Below are positions 6,332-14,352 of a stretch of DNA of 32,868 nt, piece after piece (position 1 is the stretch's first letter; every line of letters starts with the position of its first letter). The position numbers and the translations under genes are program-made. Under the pieces are notes generated by a model. It was not told where the DNA came from and searched no databases. It saw only the letters and a program-made list of their open reading frames with translations. This stretch comes from JBFLYZ01 sp040756415 (GTDB taxonomy: Bacteria > Bacteroidota > Bacteroidia > JADZBD01), in contig JBFLYZ010000041.1 in NCBI GenBank assembly GCA_040756415.1, forward strand, positions 1-32,868, given 5' to 3'.

Positions 6332-6445
6332 CGTTACTTGTATAAATGAGACACCATGCAGGCGCGATGCCGCCTTTTTAAATTTTGAGAAAAAAGTCAA
6401 ACTGATGCATGGCCATTTTTTACCCGCTTATCGCGCTTAAAAAAT

Positions 6446-6453
6446 TAACTTTA
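6446..6453 (+). promoter_or_regulatory. -7 box of the TPR-SpoIIE gene
   Basis: TAACTTTA matches TAnnTTTG in 7 of 8 positions and ends 4 nt before the GTG start at 6458. It supports this start and a leaderless transcript. Confidence 0.5.
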
Positions 6454-6457
6454 CCCT

Positions 6458-8422
6458 GTGAAGCGCGTACCGGCCATTTTGTTCCTGCTGCTGTTATCCT
6501 GCAGCGCCTATTCCCAGCTCGACCAGCGTAAGGCCGACAGCCTGCAGAAGCTGATCGGCACCGGGTTGAGCGATACCGCCCTGTGCAGGGCATATATTCT
6601 TCTGGCAGAGGTCTACCAGGAATATGATAACAACAAGACCTTCGAATATGCGCTCAAGGCGGATTCCATAGCCTCGCTTTTGGAGAATAAGAACCTGAAA
6701 GCGAACGCCAGGCTCAGGATGGGAATGGGCCACTTCAAGCGGGAGGAATATTATGAGGCCATTAATTACCTGTTCGAGGCCATGCAGATGGGCGAGGAGC
6801 TGGGAGAGGCTAACCTGCATCACCGGGCCTGCAACAACCTGGGCAATGTGTATATCAGCATGGGGCAGGTGGAAACAGCCCTCAAGTACTTTCTCAAGGC
6901 TGCGGATATCGCGCAAAAAGTCAACGACAAGCTGAACATGGCGCGCTACTATGTGAACATAGGCACCTGTTATAAGCACCTGGATAAGGAGGACCTTGCG
7001 TCCGAGTTTTATTTCAGGGCGCTCAAAAGCTTTACGGAGATGAAGAACAAGCGTGGTATCATGCAGTCGTACATGAACATAGCCACCCTGTACGCGGCCG
7101 ACAGCAACCTGGCCGATTGCCAGGTCTATCTGGTAAAGGCCAAAAACATGGCCCTGGAGATAAGAGACAATTTCTCCGCTGCGCTTTCTTACGGTAACCT
7201 GGGAACGCTTTACCTGATGAAGAACGACCTGGACTCCTCGGTTGTATATCTTGATTCGGCCCTGCATTACAGCCGGCTGGCCAATTCGGTCAGGCGCCTG
7301 GTCGATACCTACGAAGACCTGGCGGAGGTATATTCCAGGAAAGGTGATTACAGGAAAGCGCTGGAATACCAGCGCATCCATACGCACATATCTGACAGCA
7401 TGAGCAAGGCCGATAAAGCCGAGCAGGTGGCCAGCGCTGAAGAGAAGTACCAGATGCTGCAGCACCAGAAGGAGATCGAGCTGGGAAAGAAGAACGAAGA
7501 GATCAAGAACCTGCGCAGCAGGATATGGATCGTGGTGCTGATCCTGGCGGTGATCGTAGTGGGTTTTGCAGCCATGCTTTTGCTGAACAGGAACAAGCGC
7601 AGGCAGCAGGAGAACGCGCTGCTGCAGCAGCACAACGCCATGATCACGCACCAGAAGAAAGAGATCACCGACAGCATCAACTACGCCAAGCGCATACAGG
7701 AAAGCATTTTGCCGCCCGATAACCTGGTCAGGCAGTTGCTGCCCGACAGCTTTGTATTGTATAAGCCGAAGGATATCGTGAGCGGGGATTTTTACTGGGT
7801 GGAAAAAAAGGAGGACAAGGTCATTTTCGCGGCCGTGGATTGTACGGGCCATGGTGTGCCTGGCGCCATGATGAGCGTGCTGGGATTTAACCTGCTTTCG
7901 CAATCGGTGAATGAAAGAGGGCTCACGCGCCCGGGCGATATCCTGCAGCACCTCGATTTCGGTGTCAACCAGATGCTCAGGCAGTCTTCAGAGGGGAATA
8001 CGGTAAAAGACGGCATGGACCTGGCGCTTTGCACGCTCGATGTCAAGACCAACGAGCTCCAGTTTGCTGGCGCATACAACGGGGTGTGGATCATACGCAG
8101 GGGCGCGGCCGGAGTGGAGGAGATCAAGGGCGATAAGTCGCCAATCGGTGTGAACGTTGACGGGATCGTGGATAACTATACGAACCACAGCCGCCAGCTT
8201 GCAAAGGGCGATACCATTTATATCTTCTCTGACGGCTATGCCGATCAGTTTGGCGGGCGGGACGGGAAGAAGTTCAAGTACAAGCCCATGAAGGAACTGC
8301 TGCTGCGCGTCAACTCCCTGAGCATGGCAGAGCAGAAGGCCGAGCTGGATAAGGCGATCACGGCCTGGCAGGGAGACCTGGAGCAGGTGGATGATATCCT
8401 GGTGATCGGGGTGAGGATCTGA
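6458..8422 (+). CDS. TPR-containing SpoIIE/PP2C-family serine phosphatase
   Basis: 654 residues with GTG start. Order: signal peptide (1-20, cleavage near SAYSQ); TPR repeats (about 40-330, e.g. ACNNLGNVYISMGQVETALK, YVNIGTCYKHLDKEDLASEF); a transmembrane helix (about 355-377); a short coiled coil; and a cytoplasmic SpoIIE-type PP2C domain. The metal-binding motifs are all visible: GDFYW (D near 443), DCTGHGVPGAMMS (D461), SDGYADQFGG (D592) and DD at 645-646 in QVDDILVIGV. It is thus a likely active membrane phosphatase sensing through periplasmic TPRs and acting on a phosphoserine STAS protein or similar. A STAS protein is encoded at 28226-28570, but that link is only a suggestion. No partner kinase is adjacent. 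Confidence 0.92.
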   Translation: MKRVPAILFLLLLSCSAYSQLDQRKADSLQKLIGTGLSDTALCRAYILLAEVYQEYDNNKTFEYALKADSIASLLENKNLKANARLRMGMGHFKREEYYEAINYLFEAMQMGEELGEANLHHRACNNLGNVYISMGQVETALKYFLKAADIAQKVNDKLNMARYYVNIGTCYKHLDKEDLASEFYFRALKSFTEMKNKRGIMQSYMNIATLYAADSNLADCQVYLVKAKNMALEIRDNFSAALSYGNLGTLYLMKNDLDSSVVYLDSALHYSRLANSVRRLVDTYEDLAEVYSRKGDYRKALEYQRIHTHISDSMSKADKAEQVASAEEKYQMLQHQKEIELGKKNEEIKNLRSRIWIVVLILAVIVVGFAAMLLLNRNKRRQQENALLQQHNAMITHQKKEITDSINYAKRIQESILPPDNLVRQLLPDSFVLYKPKDIVSGDFYWVEKKEDKVIFAAVDCTGHGVPGAMMSVLGFNLLSQSVNERGLTRPGDILQHLDFGVNQMLRQSSEGNTVKDGMDLALCTLDVKTNELQFAGAYNGVWIIRRGAAGVEEIKGDKSPIGVNVDGIVDNYTNHSRQLAKGDTIYIFSDGYADQFGGRDGKKFKYKPMKELLLRVNSLSMAEQKAELDKAITAWQGDLEQVDDILVIGVRI

Positions 8423-8453
8423 AAAATAGTTGCATATCTCTTTTTTTCTTTTT

Positions 8454-8472
8454 TACTTTGCATTTCAAAGTA
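8454..8472. promoter_or_regulatory. Operator-promoter TACTTTG-N5-CAAAGTA, copy 1
   Basis: A 7-bp inverted repeat with 5-bp spacer ends 8 nt before the ATG at 8481. The left arm resembles the -7 promoter box, so a bound protein would block transcription. The same sequence occurs at 9581-9599, with the same TACTTT tail. The winged-helix regulator encoded at 9120 is the natural candidate binder. Confidence 0.65.
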
Positions 8473-8480
8473 CTTTTAAA

Positions 8481-9119
8481 ATGGACAACACCAAGGAACA
8501 ACTCGAAGCGATCCGCGATATCAGGAATATCATGGAGCGCTCATCACGCTTCATCTCGCTCAGCGGCCTGTCGGGCGTTTTTATAGGCATTTACGCGCTG
8601 GCGGGGGCCTGGCTGGCCTTTGAAAAGACCATATCGGCATCGGTATCGTATTTTGCGAATGAGGCCACAGCGGCCCAGGCCGAGCGGGAATGGGTCATGT
8701 TCTTTGTGCTTGACGCCCTGGCGGTGCTGGTGCTTTCGCTGCTCACGGCCACCCTGCTGACCATCCGCAATTCGCGAAAAAAGGGCATTCCCGTATGGGA
8801 CCAGACGGCCAGGCGGCTGATGTGGAACATGATGATACCCCTGGTGGCCGGAGGCGTTTTTTGCCTGGCCATGATCTATAACCGCAACTACCAGTTCCTG
8901 GCCCCGGCCTCGCTGATCTTTTACGGCCTGGCCCTGGTCAACGCGAGCAAGTATACCCTGAACGATATCCGCTACCTGGGAATCTCACAACTGGCGCTGG
9001 GGCTGCTGGCCTGTTTCCTGCTCGACTGGGAATACTCCCTGATGCTTTGGGCGGCCGGCTTCGGCCTTCTTCACATCGTATACGGTGCCTTTATGTATTT
9101 TAAATATGAAAGGAAATAG
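8481..9119 (+). CDS. Multi-pass membrane protein paired with a winged-helix regulator
   Basis: 212 residues from the ATG at 8481. A longer frame from TTG at 8430 would place the operator inside the coding region, so I reject it. The cytoplasmic start MDNTKEQLEAIRDIRNIMER is charged. About five or six hydrophobic helices follow: SLSGLSGVFIGIYALAGAWL, a pair around 73-95 (FFVLDALAVLVLSLLTATLL), and three or four in the C-terminal half. The stop codon TAG directly abuts the GTG start of the regulator, so they are translated from one mRNA. Such membrane protein/regulator pairs recur in Bacteroidota; function is unknown. It may sense a membrane state for the regulator, which is inference. Confidence 0.8.
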   Translation: MDNTKEQLEAIRDIRNIMERSSRFISLSGLSGVFIGIYALAGAWLAFEKTISASVSYFANEATAAQAEREWVMFFVLDALAVLVLSLLTATLLTIRNSRKKGIPVWDQTARRLMWNMMIPLVAGGVFCLAMIYNRNYQFLAPASLIFYGLALVNASKYTLNDIRYLGISQLALGLLACFLLDWEYSLMLWAAGFGLLHIVYGAFMYFKYERK

Positions 9120-9416
9120 GTGAAAAAGCTCATTCATCAGCTCAATAAGTCGTTCGAGAACAGGATACGCCTGGGCATCATGTCGGCACTGATGGTGAAC
9201 GATGCGATGGATTTCAATTCGCTGAAAGAGGCCCTGCAGGTGACCGATGGGAACCTGGCTAGCCACACGGCCGCGCTGGAAAAAGACGGTTATATCAAAG
9301 TGAAAAAGCAATTTATAGGCAAAAAGCCCAATACCAGCTTCTCGGTTACCGCTGCCGGTAAGAAAGCCTTTAACGAGCACCTGGATGCGCTGGAAGAGCT
9401 GATCAGGAACAGGTAG
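9120..9416 (+). CDS. Small winged-helix transcriptional regulator
   Basis: 98 residues, essentially one winged helix-turn-helix: helix 1 FENRIRLGIMSALMVNDAMD, then FNSLKEALQVTDGNLASHTA as the HTH, a wing at YIKVKKQFIGKKPNTSFSVT, and a C-terminal dimer helix. This is the MarR/ArsR-like single-domain group common in Bacteroidota. The GTG start directly follows the previous stop; starting there preserves the first helix, so it is preferred over the ATG at 9180. It probably binds TACTTTG-N5-CAAAGTA in front of its own operon and the next one. No metal or ligand-binding cysteines are present. Identification of the fold is firm; target sites are inferred. Confidence 0.88.
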   Translation: MKKLIHQLNKSFENRIRLGIMSALMVNDAMDFNSLKEALQVTDGNLASHTAALEKDGYIKVKKQFIGKKPNTSFSVTAAGKKAFNEHLDALEELIRNR

Positions 9417-9422
9417 GGATGG

Positions 9423-9510
9423 GGGAATAAGGGAATAAGGGAATAAGGGAATAAGGAAATAGAGAAATAAGGAAATAAGGAAATAAGGAAATAAGGAAAT
9501 AAGGAAAGGA
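9423..9510. repeat. Tandem array of 8-bp repeats
   Basis: Ten consecutive 8-bp units occupy 9423-9502: four GGGAATAA, two variants (GGAAATAG, AGAAATAA), then four GGAAATAA; a degenerate eleventh follows. The block lies between the regulator stop codon and the operator of the Coq4-like operon. Such short-unit arrays can change length by slippage. It is in non-coding DNA, so any effect would be on spacing or transcription. Confidence 0.9.
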
Positions 9511-9580
9511 AGACTATGGAAGTGATAAGAGGGATAAAAAAAATGAGCAGTGCACAATAAAGTATATTTTTTTGCGTTTT

Positions 9581-9599
9581 TACTTTGTAATTCAAAGTA
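9581..9599. promoter_or_regulatory. Operator-promoter TACTTTG-N5-CAAAGTA, copy 2
   Basis: Same 7-bp arms as copy 1 (8454-8472) with a spacer of TAATT in place of CATTT, again followed by a CTTT tail and again 9 nt before an ATG (9609). It heads the six-gene operon and links it to the regulator at 9120. Confidence 0.65.
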
Positions 9600-9608
9600 C
9601 TTTATAAT

Positions 9609-10112
9609 ATGAAACATTTGCTGGCCGCCAGAAAAAAGCTGATCATCCTGCTCATCCACGGGGTGGGGCTGCCTGTATTAGTGCGGTTCCGCAAACCGAA
9701 ACCCTGGCATTATTCCCATGAGGAGCTGAGGCGTTTTCCTGAAGGGACCTGGGGAAAGGCGCTGGCCGATACCCTGGATAAGAAAGGTTATCGCCTGCTC
9801 CGGAACTACGAATACCATGATGCCAAGCACGTGCTGCTGGGCTACGGCATGGATGAGGTGAGCGAGGTGCGCATGCAGTTCTTCTTCCTGGGCAACAGGC
9901 GTTATTCTTTCCCGGTGCTTAGCACGGTCATCACCGGAATGCTGCTCATGCCCGAGCGCTGGGGCCTTTTCCTGGATGAGTTCAGGAAGGGCAGGAGCCT
10001 GCCCCCGGTCAATAGGCACGATATAGCGCGTATGGTCACCGAGCCGCTGGCAGAGGTCAGGGCCAGATTACTTACGTCAAACCAAAACCCGGATAAACAT
10101 GCGATCAACTGA
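9609..10112 (+). CDS. Coq4-family protein
   Basis: 167 residues. The family signature HDxxH-x11-E is intact: H70, D71, H74 and E86 within YEYHDAKHVLLGYG…. Other Coq4-like features are FPEGTWGKALADTL and the FLGNRRYSFPVL region. In eukaryotes and some proteobacteria Coq4 acts in ubiquinone synthesis and binds a metal through this motif. Bacteroidota normally use menaquinone, so the role here is probably different, for instance another prenylated or lipid substrate. It is the first gene behind operator copy 2, overlaps the next gene by 14 bp, and is followed only by membrane proteins. The N-terminal 20 residues are hydrophobic. Family assignment is strong; function is open. Confidence 0.85.
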   Translation: MKHLLAARKKLIILLIHGVGLPVLVRFRKPKPWHYSHEELRRFPEGTWGKALADTLDKKGYRLLRNYEYHDAKHVLLGYGMDEVSEVRMQFFFLGNRRYSFPVLSTVITGMLLMPERWGLFLDEFRKGRSLPPVNRHDIARMVTEPLAEVRARLLTSNQNPDKHAIN

Positions 10113-10485
10113 AAACTTCCTTTCCGACAAAGCAGCTCTCATAGGCGCGGCTTTGCTCATTTTCCCGGCCCTTTTCTGGACAGCCGTAACGGCAGACCTT
10201 GTTTTTAAGGATTCCTTTCTTCTCGAGAAGGTGATACTCAGGCTCGATGTGCCCCTGATCGCTGTCCTGCTCATGGTGGTAGCGCCCGGTATCGCCTTTC
10301 TCATCAATCTTTTTTCGATCCTCCGCCTCAGCTTCCGGGCCGAAGAAGGAGAATGGATATTTACCTGCCGCCTGCAGCCGAAAATGCTGAACATAGCCCT
10401 GCTGCTGTTCGCGGCATGCAGTACGGCATGCGTGCTGCTCTATGCCTTCCTGGAGAACTTTACAATTGTTCCCAGCCATGTATAG
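10099..10485 (+). CDS. Small membrane protein in the Coq4-like/DUF4173 operon
   Basis: 128 residues with three predicted transmembrane helices: AALIGAALLIFPALFWTAV, LIAVLLMVVAPGIAFLINLF and IALLLFAACSTACVLLYAFL. No domain is recognised. Its start overlaps the Coq4-like gene by 14 bp and its end overlaps the next gene by 8 bp, which suggests translational coupling and joint function. Confidence 0.75.
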   Translation: MRSTENFLSDKAALIGAALLIFPALFWTAVTADLVFKDSFLLEKVILRLDVPLIAVLLMVVAPGIAFLINLFSILRLSFRAEEGEWIFTCRLQPKMLNIALLLFAACSTACVLLYAFLENFTIVPSHV

Positions 10486-11017
10486 AACAAGGATTTTGAC
10501 CGAGAGCCGCCTGGTCTGCAGGGTGCGTACCTGGATCGGGATATTTATGGCTTTCCTGGTCCTAAGCGGTATCACGGCTTTCCCGCTCGAATGGGAACTG
10601 GCTGTGCTGAAGGACCATGCCGCGGAGCTTCCCGCCCCCATGAGAGAATGGCTGCATTCCGTTTACGCTGCTATTAAAGAAACGGGGACATCCCACCCAT
10701 GCCTTTTTTATGGCACCGACTGGCTGGCCTTTGCGCACCTGGTCATCGCGGTGGCCTTCGTAGGCCCCCTGCGCGAGCCGGTTAAGAACATTTGGGTGAT
10801 CCAGTTCGGCATGATCGCTTGCCTCATGGTACTGCCGCTGGCGCTTATCGCAGGGCCCTTGCGTAACATTCCCTTTTTCTGGCAGCTCATCGATTGCTCC
10901 TTCGGGCTACTCGGACTGATACCGCTGGTAATTGTTTACAGGAATATTAAACGGCTGGAGCGTTATACCAAAGATGTAAGCGCTGCCTTAGCAAGCCATA
11001 AATCTTCATCCCTATGA
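10478..11017 (+). CDS. Membrane protein, four helices, unknown function
   Basis: 179 residues from the ATG at 10478, which overlaps the upstream stop as ATGTATAG. The frame also opens further upstream inside the previous gene, but this start gives a positively charged N-terminus (MYRTRILTESRLVCRVRT) before the first helix. Helices lie near residues 19-37, 83-100, 107-128 and 135-155. A longer loop between helix 1 and helix 2 (EWELAVLKDHAAELPAPMRE…) is probably outside the cytoplasm. The last four bases overlap the next start (ATGA). No known family is recognised. Confidence 0.75.
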   Translation: MYRTRILTESRLVCRVRTWIGIFMAFLVLSGITAFPLEWELAVLKDHAAELPAPMREWLHSVYAAIKETGTSHPCLFYGTDWLAFAHLVIAVAFVGPLREPVKNIWVIQFGMIACLMVLPLALIAGPLRNIPFFWQLIDCSFGLLGLIPLVIVYRNIKRLERYTKDVSAALASHKSSSL

Positions 11018-12930
11018 AAAAGAACGACTGGGCTATCCTGATCTCCGTTTTTGCGTACAGCTTCCTGTTCTACCGGCAATGGGCCGGCCTGAACTTCTTC
11101 CTTTTTACCGTACTCATCATTGTTCTTTTGCTGTACCGTAATCCCGCCCTTCCCCGGAGCAGGAGCTGGGCGCTGGCCGCCGCAGGCGCCTTGCTGTCTT
11201 CGTTCTTTATCTTCAAGTACGGGAGTCTTCTTGCGGTAACGGCTAACCTGGTATCGCTGGCCATTCTTTCCGCCCTCAGCATGCATCCGGGGGTGTCTTA
11301 CCTCACCGGGATCTTTCTTACCATTTGCTCGGCAGGCTCTTCCTGCGCGTTCATGTTCATCGACTGGGCGCAGCGGAAAAGCCGCGAGCTGGCAGGGGCT
11401 TATGCCAGGCCGTTCTACGTGAAAGCGCTGCTGGTGCTCATACCCCTGCTCATCGCCCTGGTATTTTTTCTCCTTTACCGTTCGGCCAACCCCTTGTTTT
11501 ACGATCTGACAAAGAACATCAGCCTTGATTTTATCTCCATAGGCTGGATATTCTTCACACTGGGCGGCTTGCTGCTGATGTACGGTTTTTTTCATAACCG
11601 CAGCCTGCCGGGCATTTCCGATGCGGATAGCCCTCTTGAACTGACGCCTGACCATGCCGCGCTGCCGGGCTTCCTGAACGGGCTGATGCGGCTCGACACC
11701 GAGAACATTTCGGGGGTCATTCTCTTCGGCATGCTCAACAGCCTGCTGCTGATCGTGAACCTGCTTGACCTCCACTACCTCTGGTTTGACGGCAAGCTGC
11801 CCGAGGGTATCAAGCACAAAGAGTTTGTACACGAAGGCGTGGGCATGCTGATCACCTCCATCATCGCTGCTATTTTTATCCTTTTGTTCTATTTCAGGGG
11901 CGGGCTTAATTTCTATGAGAGGAACAGGTGGATCAAAGGACTTGCATACGCCTGGATCGTACAGAACGTGTTCATGGTCTTCTCGACCGCTTACCGTAAC
12001 GATATGTATATAGCTGAATCGGGGCTGTCGTATAAGAAGATCGGGGTATACGTTTATTTGCTGCTTGCGGTCGTTGGGCTTGTTACCACTTTTATAAAGG
12101 TGCGCGAAAGAAAGACCAATTGGTTCCTGTTCAGGGTAAATGCGATAGCCTGCTACATCCTGCTTGTGATCGGTTGTTTTTTCAATTGGGACGTGATCGT
12201 TACCGATTTCAATATCAGGAAGCATACGGAAGAGAAAAAAGAGTTGGAAAAATACCTCCTGCTCGACCTGAGCTACAAGAACCTTCCCCAGTTGCTTTCC
12301 TTGCCCGACTCGGTCAGCAGCAAGGATGATTACAAGGCGCGCGATTACTATAATGCTTTGCGGGGCGTTTATTTCCACAGCTTCCGTTCCGGCCTCGACC
12401 GTAAGCTGTACCGCTTTCTCGATCACTGCGATAAGCTGGAGTGGCAATCGCTCTGCCTGGAAAAGCAAAGAGTGCTGAGCGACATACGGGCCATGAGCGC
12501 ATACATCGACTCTCTCGATTACGAAGAATACCCCATTACCAGCCTGGAGCCGCTGAGAACATTGACCGGCCTGCGTTCGCTGGTCCTTACGGGAAACAGG
12601 CTGGATACGCTTGCGGGGCTGGCCCGTTTTCCCTTGCTCGAAAACCTTGACCTGGAGCGTACCGGCTTATCCGATCTGCGGGCCCTGCCTGCTCTGGAGA
12701 AGCTCAAAAGGCTGGATATTTCGGATAACGACCTGCACACGATTAATGCCTTGCAGCGCCTGCCAGCGCTCCAGGAGCTGGACCTGAGCGGTAACCCGCG
12801 GCTCAAAGACCTTACCCCGCTGTTCGCAATGAAGCACCTGAGGCGCATCATCGTCAATGCGATCTCGCCCGAAGACCTGGAGACGCTCAGGCAGCAGCTT
12901 CCGGACACATGGATAACAGTTAAAAAATAG
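11014..12930 (+). CDS. DUF4173 membrane protein with C-terminal leucine-rich repeats
   Basis: 638 residues. The first ~400 form some ten to twelve transmembrane helices of DUF4173/DUF4153 type, beginning AILISVFAYSFLFYRQWAGL; the most typical part is the block FEGMLNS-like LFGMLNSLLLIVNLLDLHYL, then HEGVGMLITSIIAAIFILLF and the NRWIKGLAYAWIVQNVFMVF region with Y-R-x-D after it. Beyond a soluble linker (about 410-500) come four to five leucine-rich repeats (about 507-610), e.g. GLRSLVLTGNRLDTLAGLAR and KLKRLDISDNDLHTINALQR. The fusion implies a membrane protein presenting an LRR binding surface. It is the centre of the operon and overlaps its neighbour as ATGA. The DUF4173 call is from pattern and layout. 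Confidence 0.82.
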   Translation: MKKNDWAILISVFAYSFLFYRQWAGLNFFLFTVLIIVLLLYRNPALPRSRSWALAAAGALLSSFFIFKYGSLLAVTANLVSLAILSALSMHPGVSYLTGIFLTICSAGSSCAFMFIDWAQRKSRELAGAYARPFYVKALLVLIPLLIALVFFLLYRSANPLFYDLTKNISLDFISIGWIFFTLGGLLLMYGFFHNRSLPGISDADSPLELTPDHAALPGFLNGLMRLDTENISGVILFGMLNSLLLIVNLLDLHYLWFDGKLPEGIKHKEFVHEGVGMLITSIIAAIFILLFYFRGGLNFYERNRWIKGLAYAWIVQNVFMVFSTAYRNDMYIAESGLSYKKIGVYVYLLLAVVGLVTTFIKVRERKTNWFLFRVNAIACYILLVIGCFFNWDVIVTDFNIRKHTEEKKELEKYLLLDLSYKNLPQLLSLPDSVSSKDDYKARDYYNALRGVYFHSFRSGLDRKLYRFLDHCDKLEWQSLCLEKQRVLSDIRAMSAYIDSLDYEEYPITSLEPLRTLTGLRSLVLTGNRLDTLAGLARFPLLENLDLERTGLSDLRALPALEKLKRLDISDNDLHTINALQRLPALQELDLSGNPRLKDLTPLFAMKHLRRIIVNAISPEDLETLRQQLPDTWITVKK

Positions 12931-12936
12931 ACAAGA

Positions 12937-13698
12937 ATGAAACGCTTTTACCATATGCTGGCCTGGCTGACCCTGTTCAGCATCGCCATGGGATTTCTTG
13001 AGACCGCAGTTGTGGTTTACCTGCGCGAGCTGTATTACCCCGATGGTTTTCAGTTTCCGCTGGCGCCCATCAAACCATCCATCGCCCTGTGCGAGATACT
13101 GCGCGAGGCGGCCACCATCATTATGCTGGCGGGAGCCGGCATAATGGCCGGCAGGAACAGGGCGGAGCGCTTTGCCTGCTTTGTTTACGCTTTTGGGATA
13201 TGGGACATCTTTTATTACGTTTTTCTCAAGGCTTTGCTCGGCTGGCCCGAGTCCCTGCTGACCTGGGATATCCTTTTTCTCATTCCCATTCCCTGGGTGG
13301 GGCCCGTGCTGGCCCCGGTGCTGATCTCCCTGACATTGATCCTTTTTGCCCTGGCCGCGATGTACTTCACTGAAAGAGGCCTCGACAGCCGCATGGTCTT
13401 CGGGGAGCGGATGCTGTTCTTTACGGGTTGTTTCATTGTGATCGTTTCCTTCATGTGGGATTATGCCGAATACGTGAACCGCGTTGCGGGCGGCCGCCTT
13501 TGGGTGCCGGGCAGCGAAAACGATCTTTTCGAGGAAGTGGCCCGGTATATTCCATCGCATTATAACTGGAATATGTTCATGCTGGGCGAATCCATCATAC
13601 TGACCGCGGTCGCGCTGCTGATCAGAAGGATGCGGAACAAGCTGCTCGTGGCCGGCAGGCATATTCCCTATTCGAACCGTAAAATCCTGATAAAATGA
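12937..13698 (+). CDS. Polytopic membrane protein of unknown function
   Basis: 253 residues with about seven hydrophobic helices: near 7-30, 50-68, 75-95, 103-125, 126-145, 162-178 and 205-225. Conserved-looking polar residues sit at helix edges, for example FLETAVVVYLRELYYPDGF near the N-terminus and WDIFYYVFLKALLGWP in the middle, which suggests a functional core and not just a membrane anchor. It starts 6 bp after the DUF4173-LRR gene and overlaps the DUF1361 gene by 4 bp (ATGA). I do not recognise a named family. Confidence 0.78.
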   Translation: MKRFYHMLAWLTLFSIAMGFLETAVVVYLRELYYPDGFQFPLAPIKPSIALCEILREAATIIMLAGAGIMAGRNRAERFACFVYAFGIWDIFYYVFLKALLGWPESLLTWDILFLIPIPWVGPVLAPVLISLTLILFALAAMYFTERGLDSRMVFGERMLFFTGCFIVIVSFMWDYAEYVNRVAGGRLWVPGSENDLFEEVARYIPSHYNWNMFMLGESIILTAVALLIRRMRNKLLVAGRHIPYSNRKILIK

Positions 13699-14351
13699 CC
13701 AACAGAACAAAAAATTTTATTCTTGTGTTCGGCAGTTGCTCCGCGCTCGGCCTGCTGCTGCTAACGGCCAGGATATACTGGTCGCATCAGGTATATTATC
13801 TCTTCCTGGTATGGAACCTGTTCCTGGCCTGGATACCTTTTCTCTGCGCCATAGGCCTGGAAGAGGCGCAAAGGAGCAGGGCTCCCCGGCCGGTAGCATT
13901 CGGCCTGCTGGCCCTGTGGCTGCTGTTCTTTCCCAATTCGCCCTATATCATCACCGATCTGTTTCACCTGCATCATCACCGCTCGGCTCTTCCGCTCTGG
14001 TTCGACCTGGCCCTGATCCTGTGCTTCGCCTGGACGGGCCTGATGCTCGGTTACGCATCGCTGTTTAAAATACACCGCCATGTAAGCGCCCGGGTGGGGC
14101 CGAGGGCCGGCTGGATGTTCGCTGTTGCCGCGGTCTTTCTATGCGCGTACGGTATTTACCTGGGAAGGTTCGAGCGCTGGAACAGTTGGGAGGTACTGAG
14201 CGATCCGGCCGCCCTGTTCTCAAACATGCTCGATCACCTGATCCATCCCATGCATCACACGCGCATGATAGGGGTAACGCTTATTTTCGGATCCTTCCTG
14301 ATGATGGGATATGTGACCCTGTTCCCGTTCTCCAGGCAGGAGAAAGAATAG
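13695..14351 (+). CDS. DUF1361 domain membrane protein
   Basis: 218 residues with six to seven transmembrane helices. It fits DUF1361 by the WNLFLAWIPFLCAIGLE segment, the strongly conserved LLFFPNSPYIITDLFHL motif and the AYGIYLGRFERWNSWEV motif, in the expected order. The family is uncharacterised, found in Gram-positive and Gram-negative bacteria. It is the last gene of the operon starting at 9609. Its stop codon lies one base from the stop of the convergent methyltransferase, so there is no room for a separate terminator. Confidence 0.88.
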   Translation: MTNRTKNFILVFGSCSALGLLLLTARIYWSHQVYYLFLVWNLFLAWIPFLCAIGLEEAQRSRAPRPVAFGLLALWLLFFPNSPYIITDLFHLHHHRSALPLWFDLALILCFAWTGLMLGYASLFKIHRHVSARVGPRAGWMFAVAAVFLCAYGIYLGRFERWNSWEVLSDPAALFSNMLDHLIHPMHHTRMIGVTLIFGSFLMMGYVTLFPFSRQEKE

Positions 14352-14352
14352 A

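Noticed and set aside
6494..7951. 485-codon minus-strand reading frame
   Set aside because: Antisense shadow of the TPR-SpoIIE gene; the sense strand has complete catalytic motifs.
9423..9510. CRISPR array
   Set aside because: The units are 8 bp with no spacers, and no cas genes are present; it is a simple tandem repeat.
10963..12468. 501-codon minus-strand reading frame
   Set aside because: Antisense shadow of the DUF4173-LRR gene, which has clear membrane helices and repeats and fits the operon overlaps.
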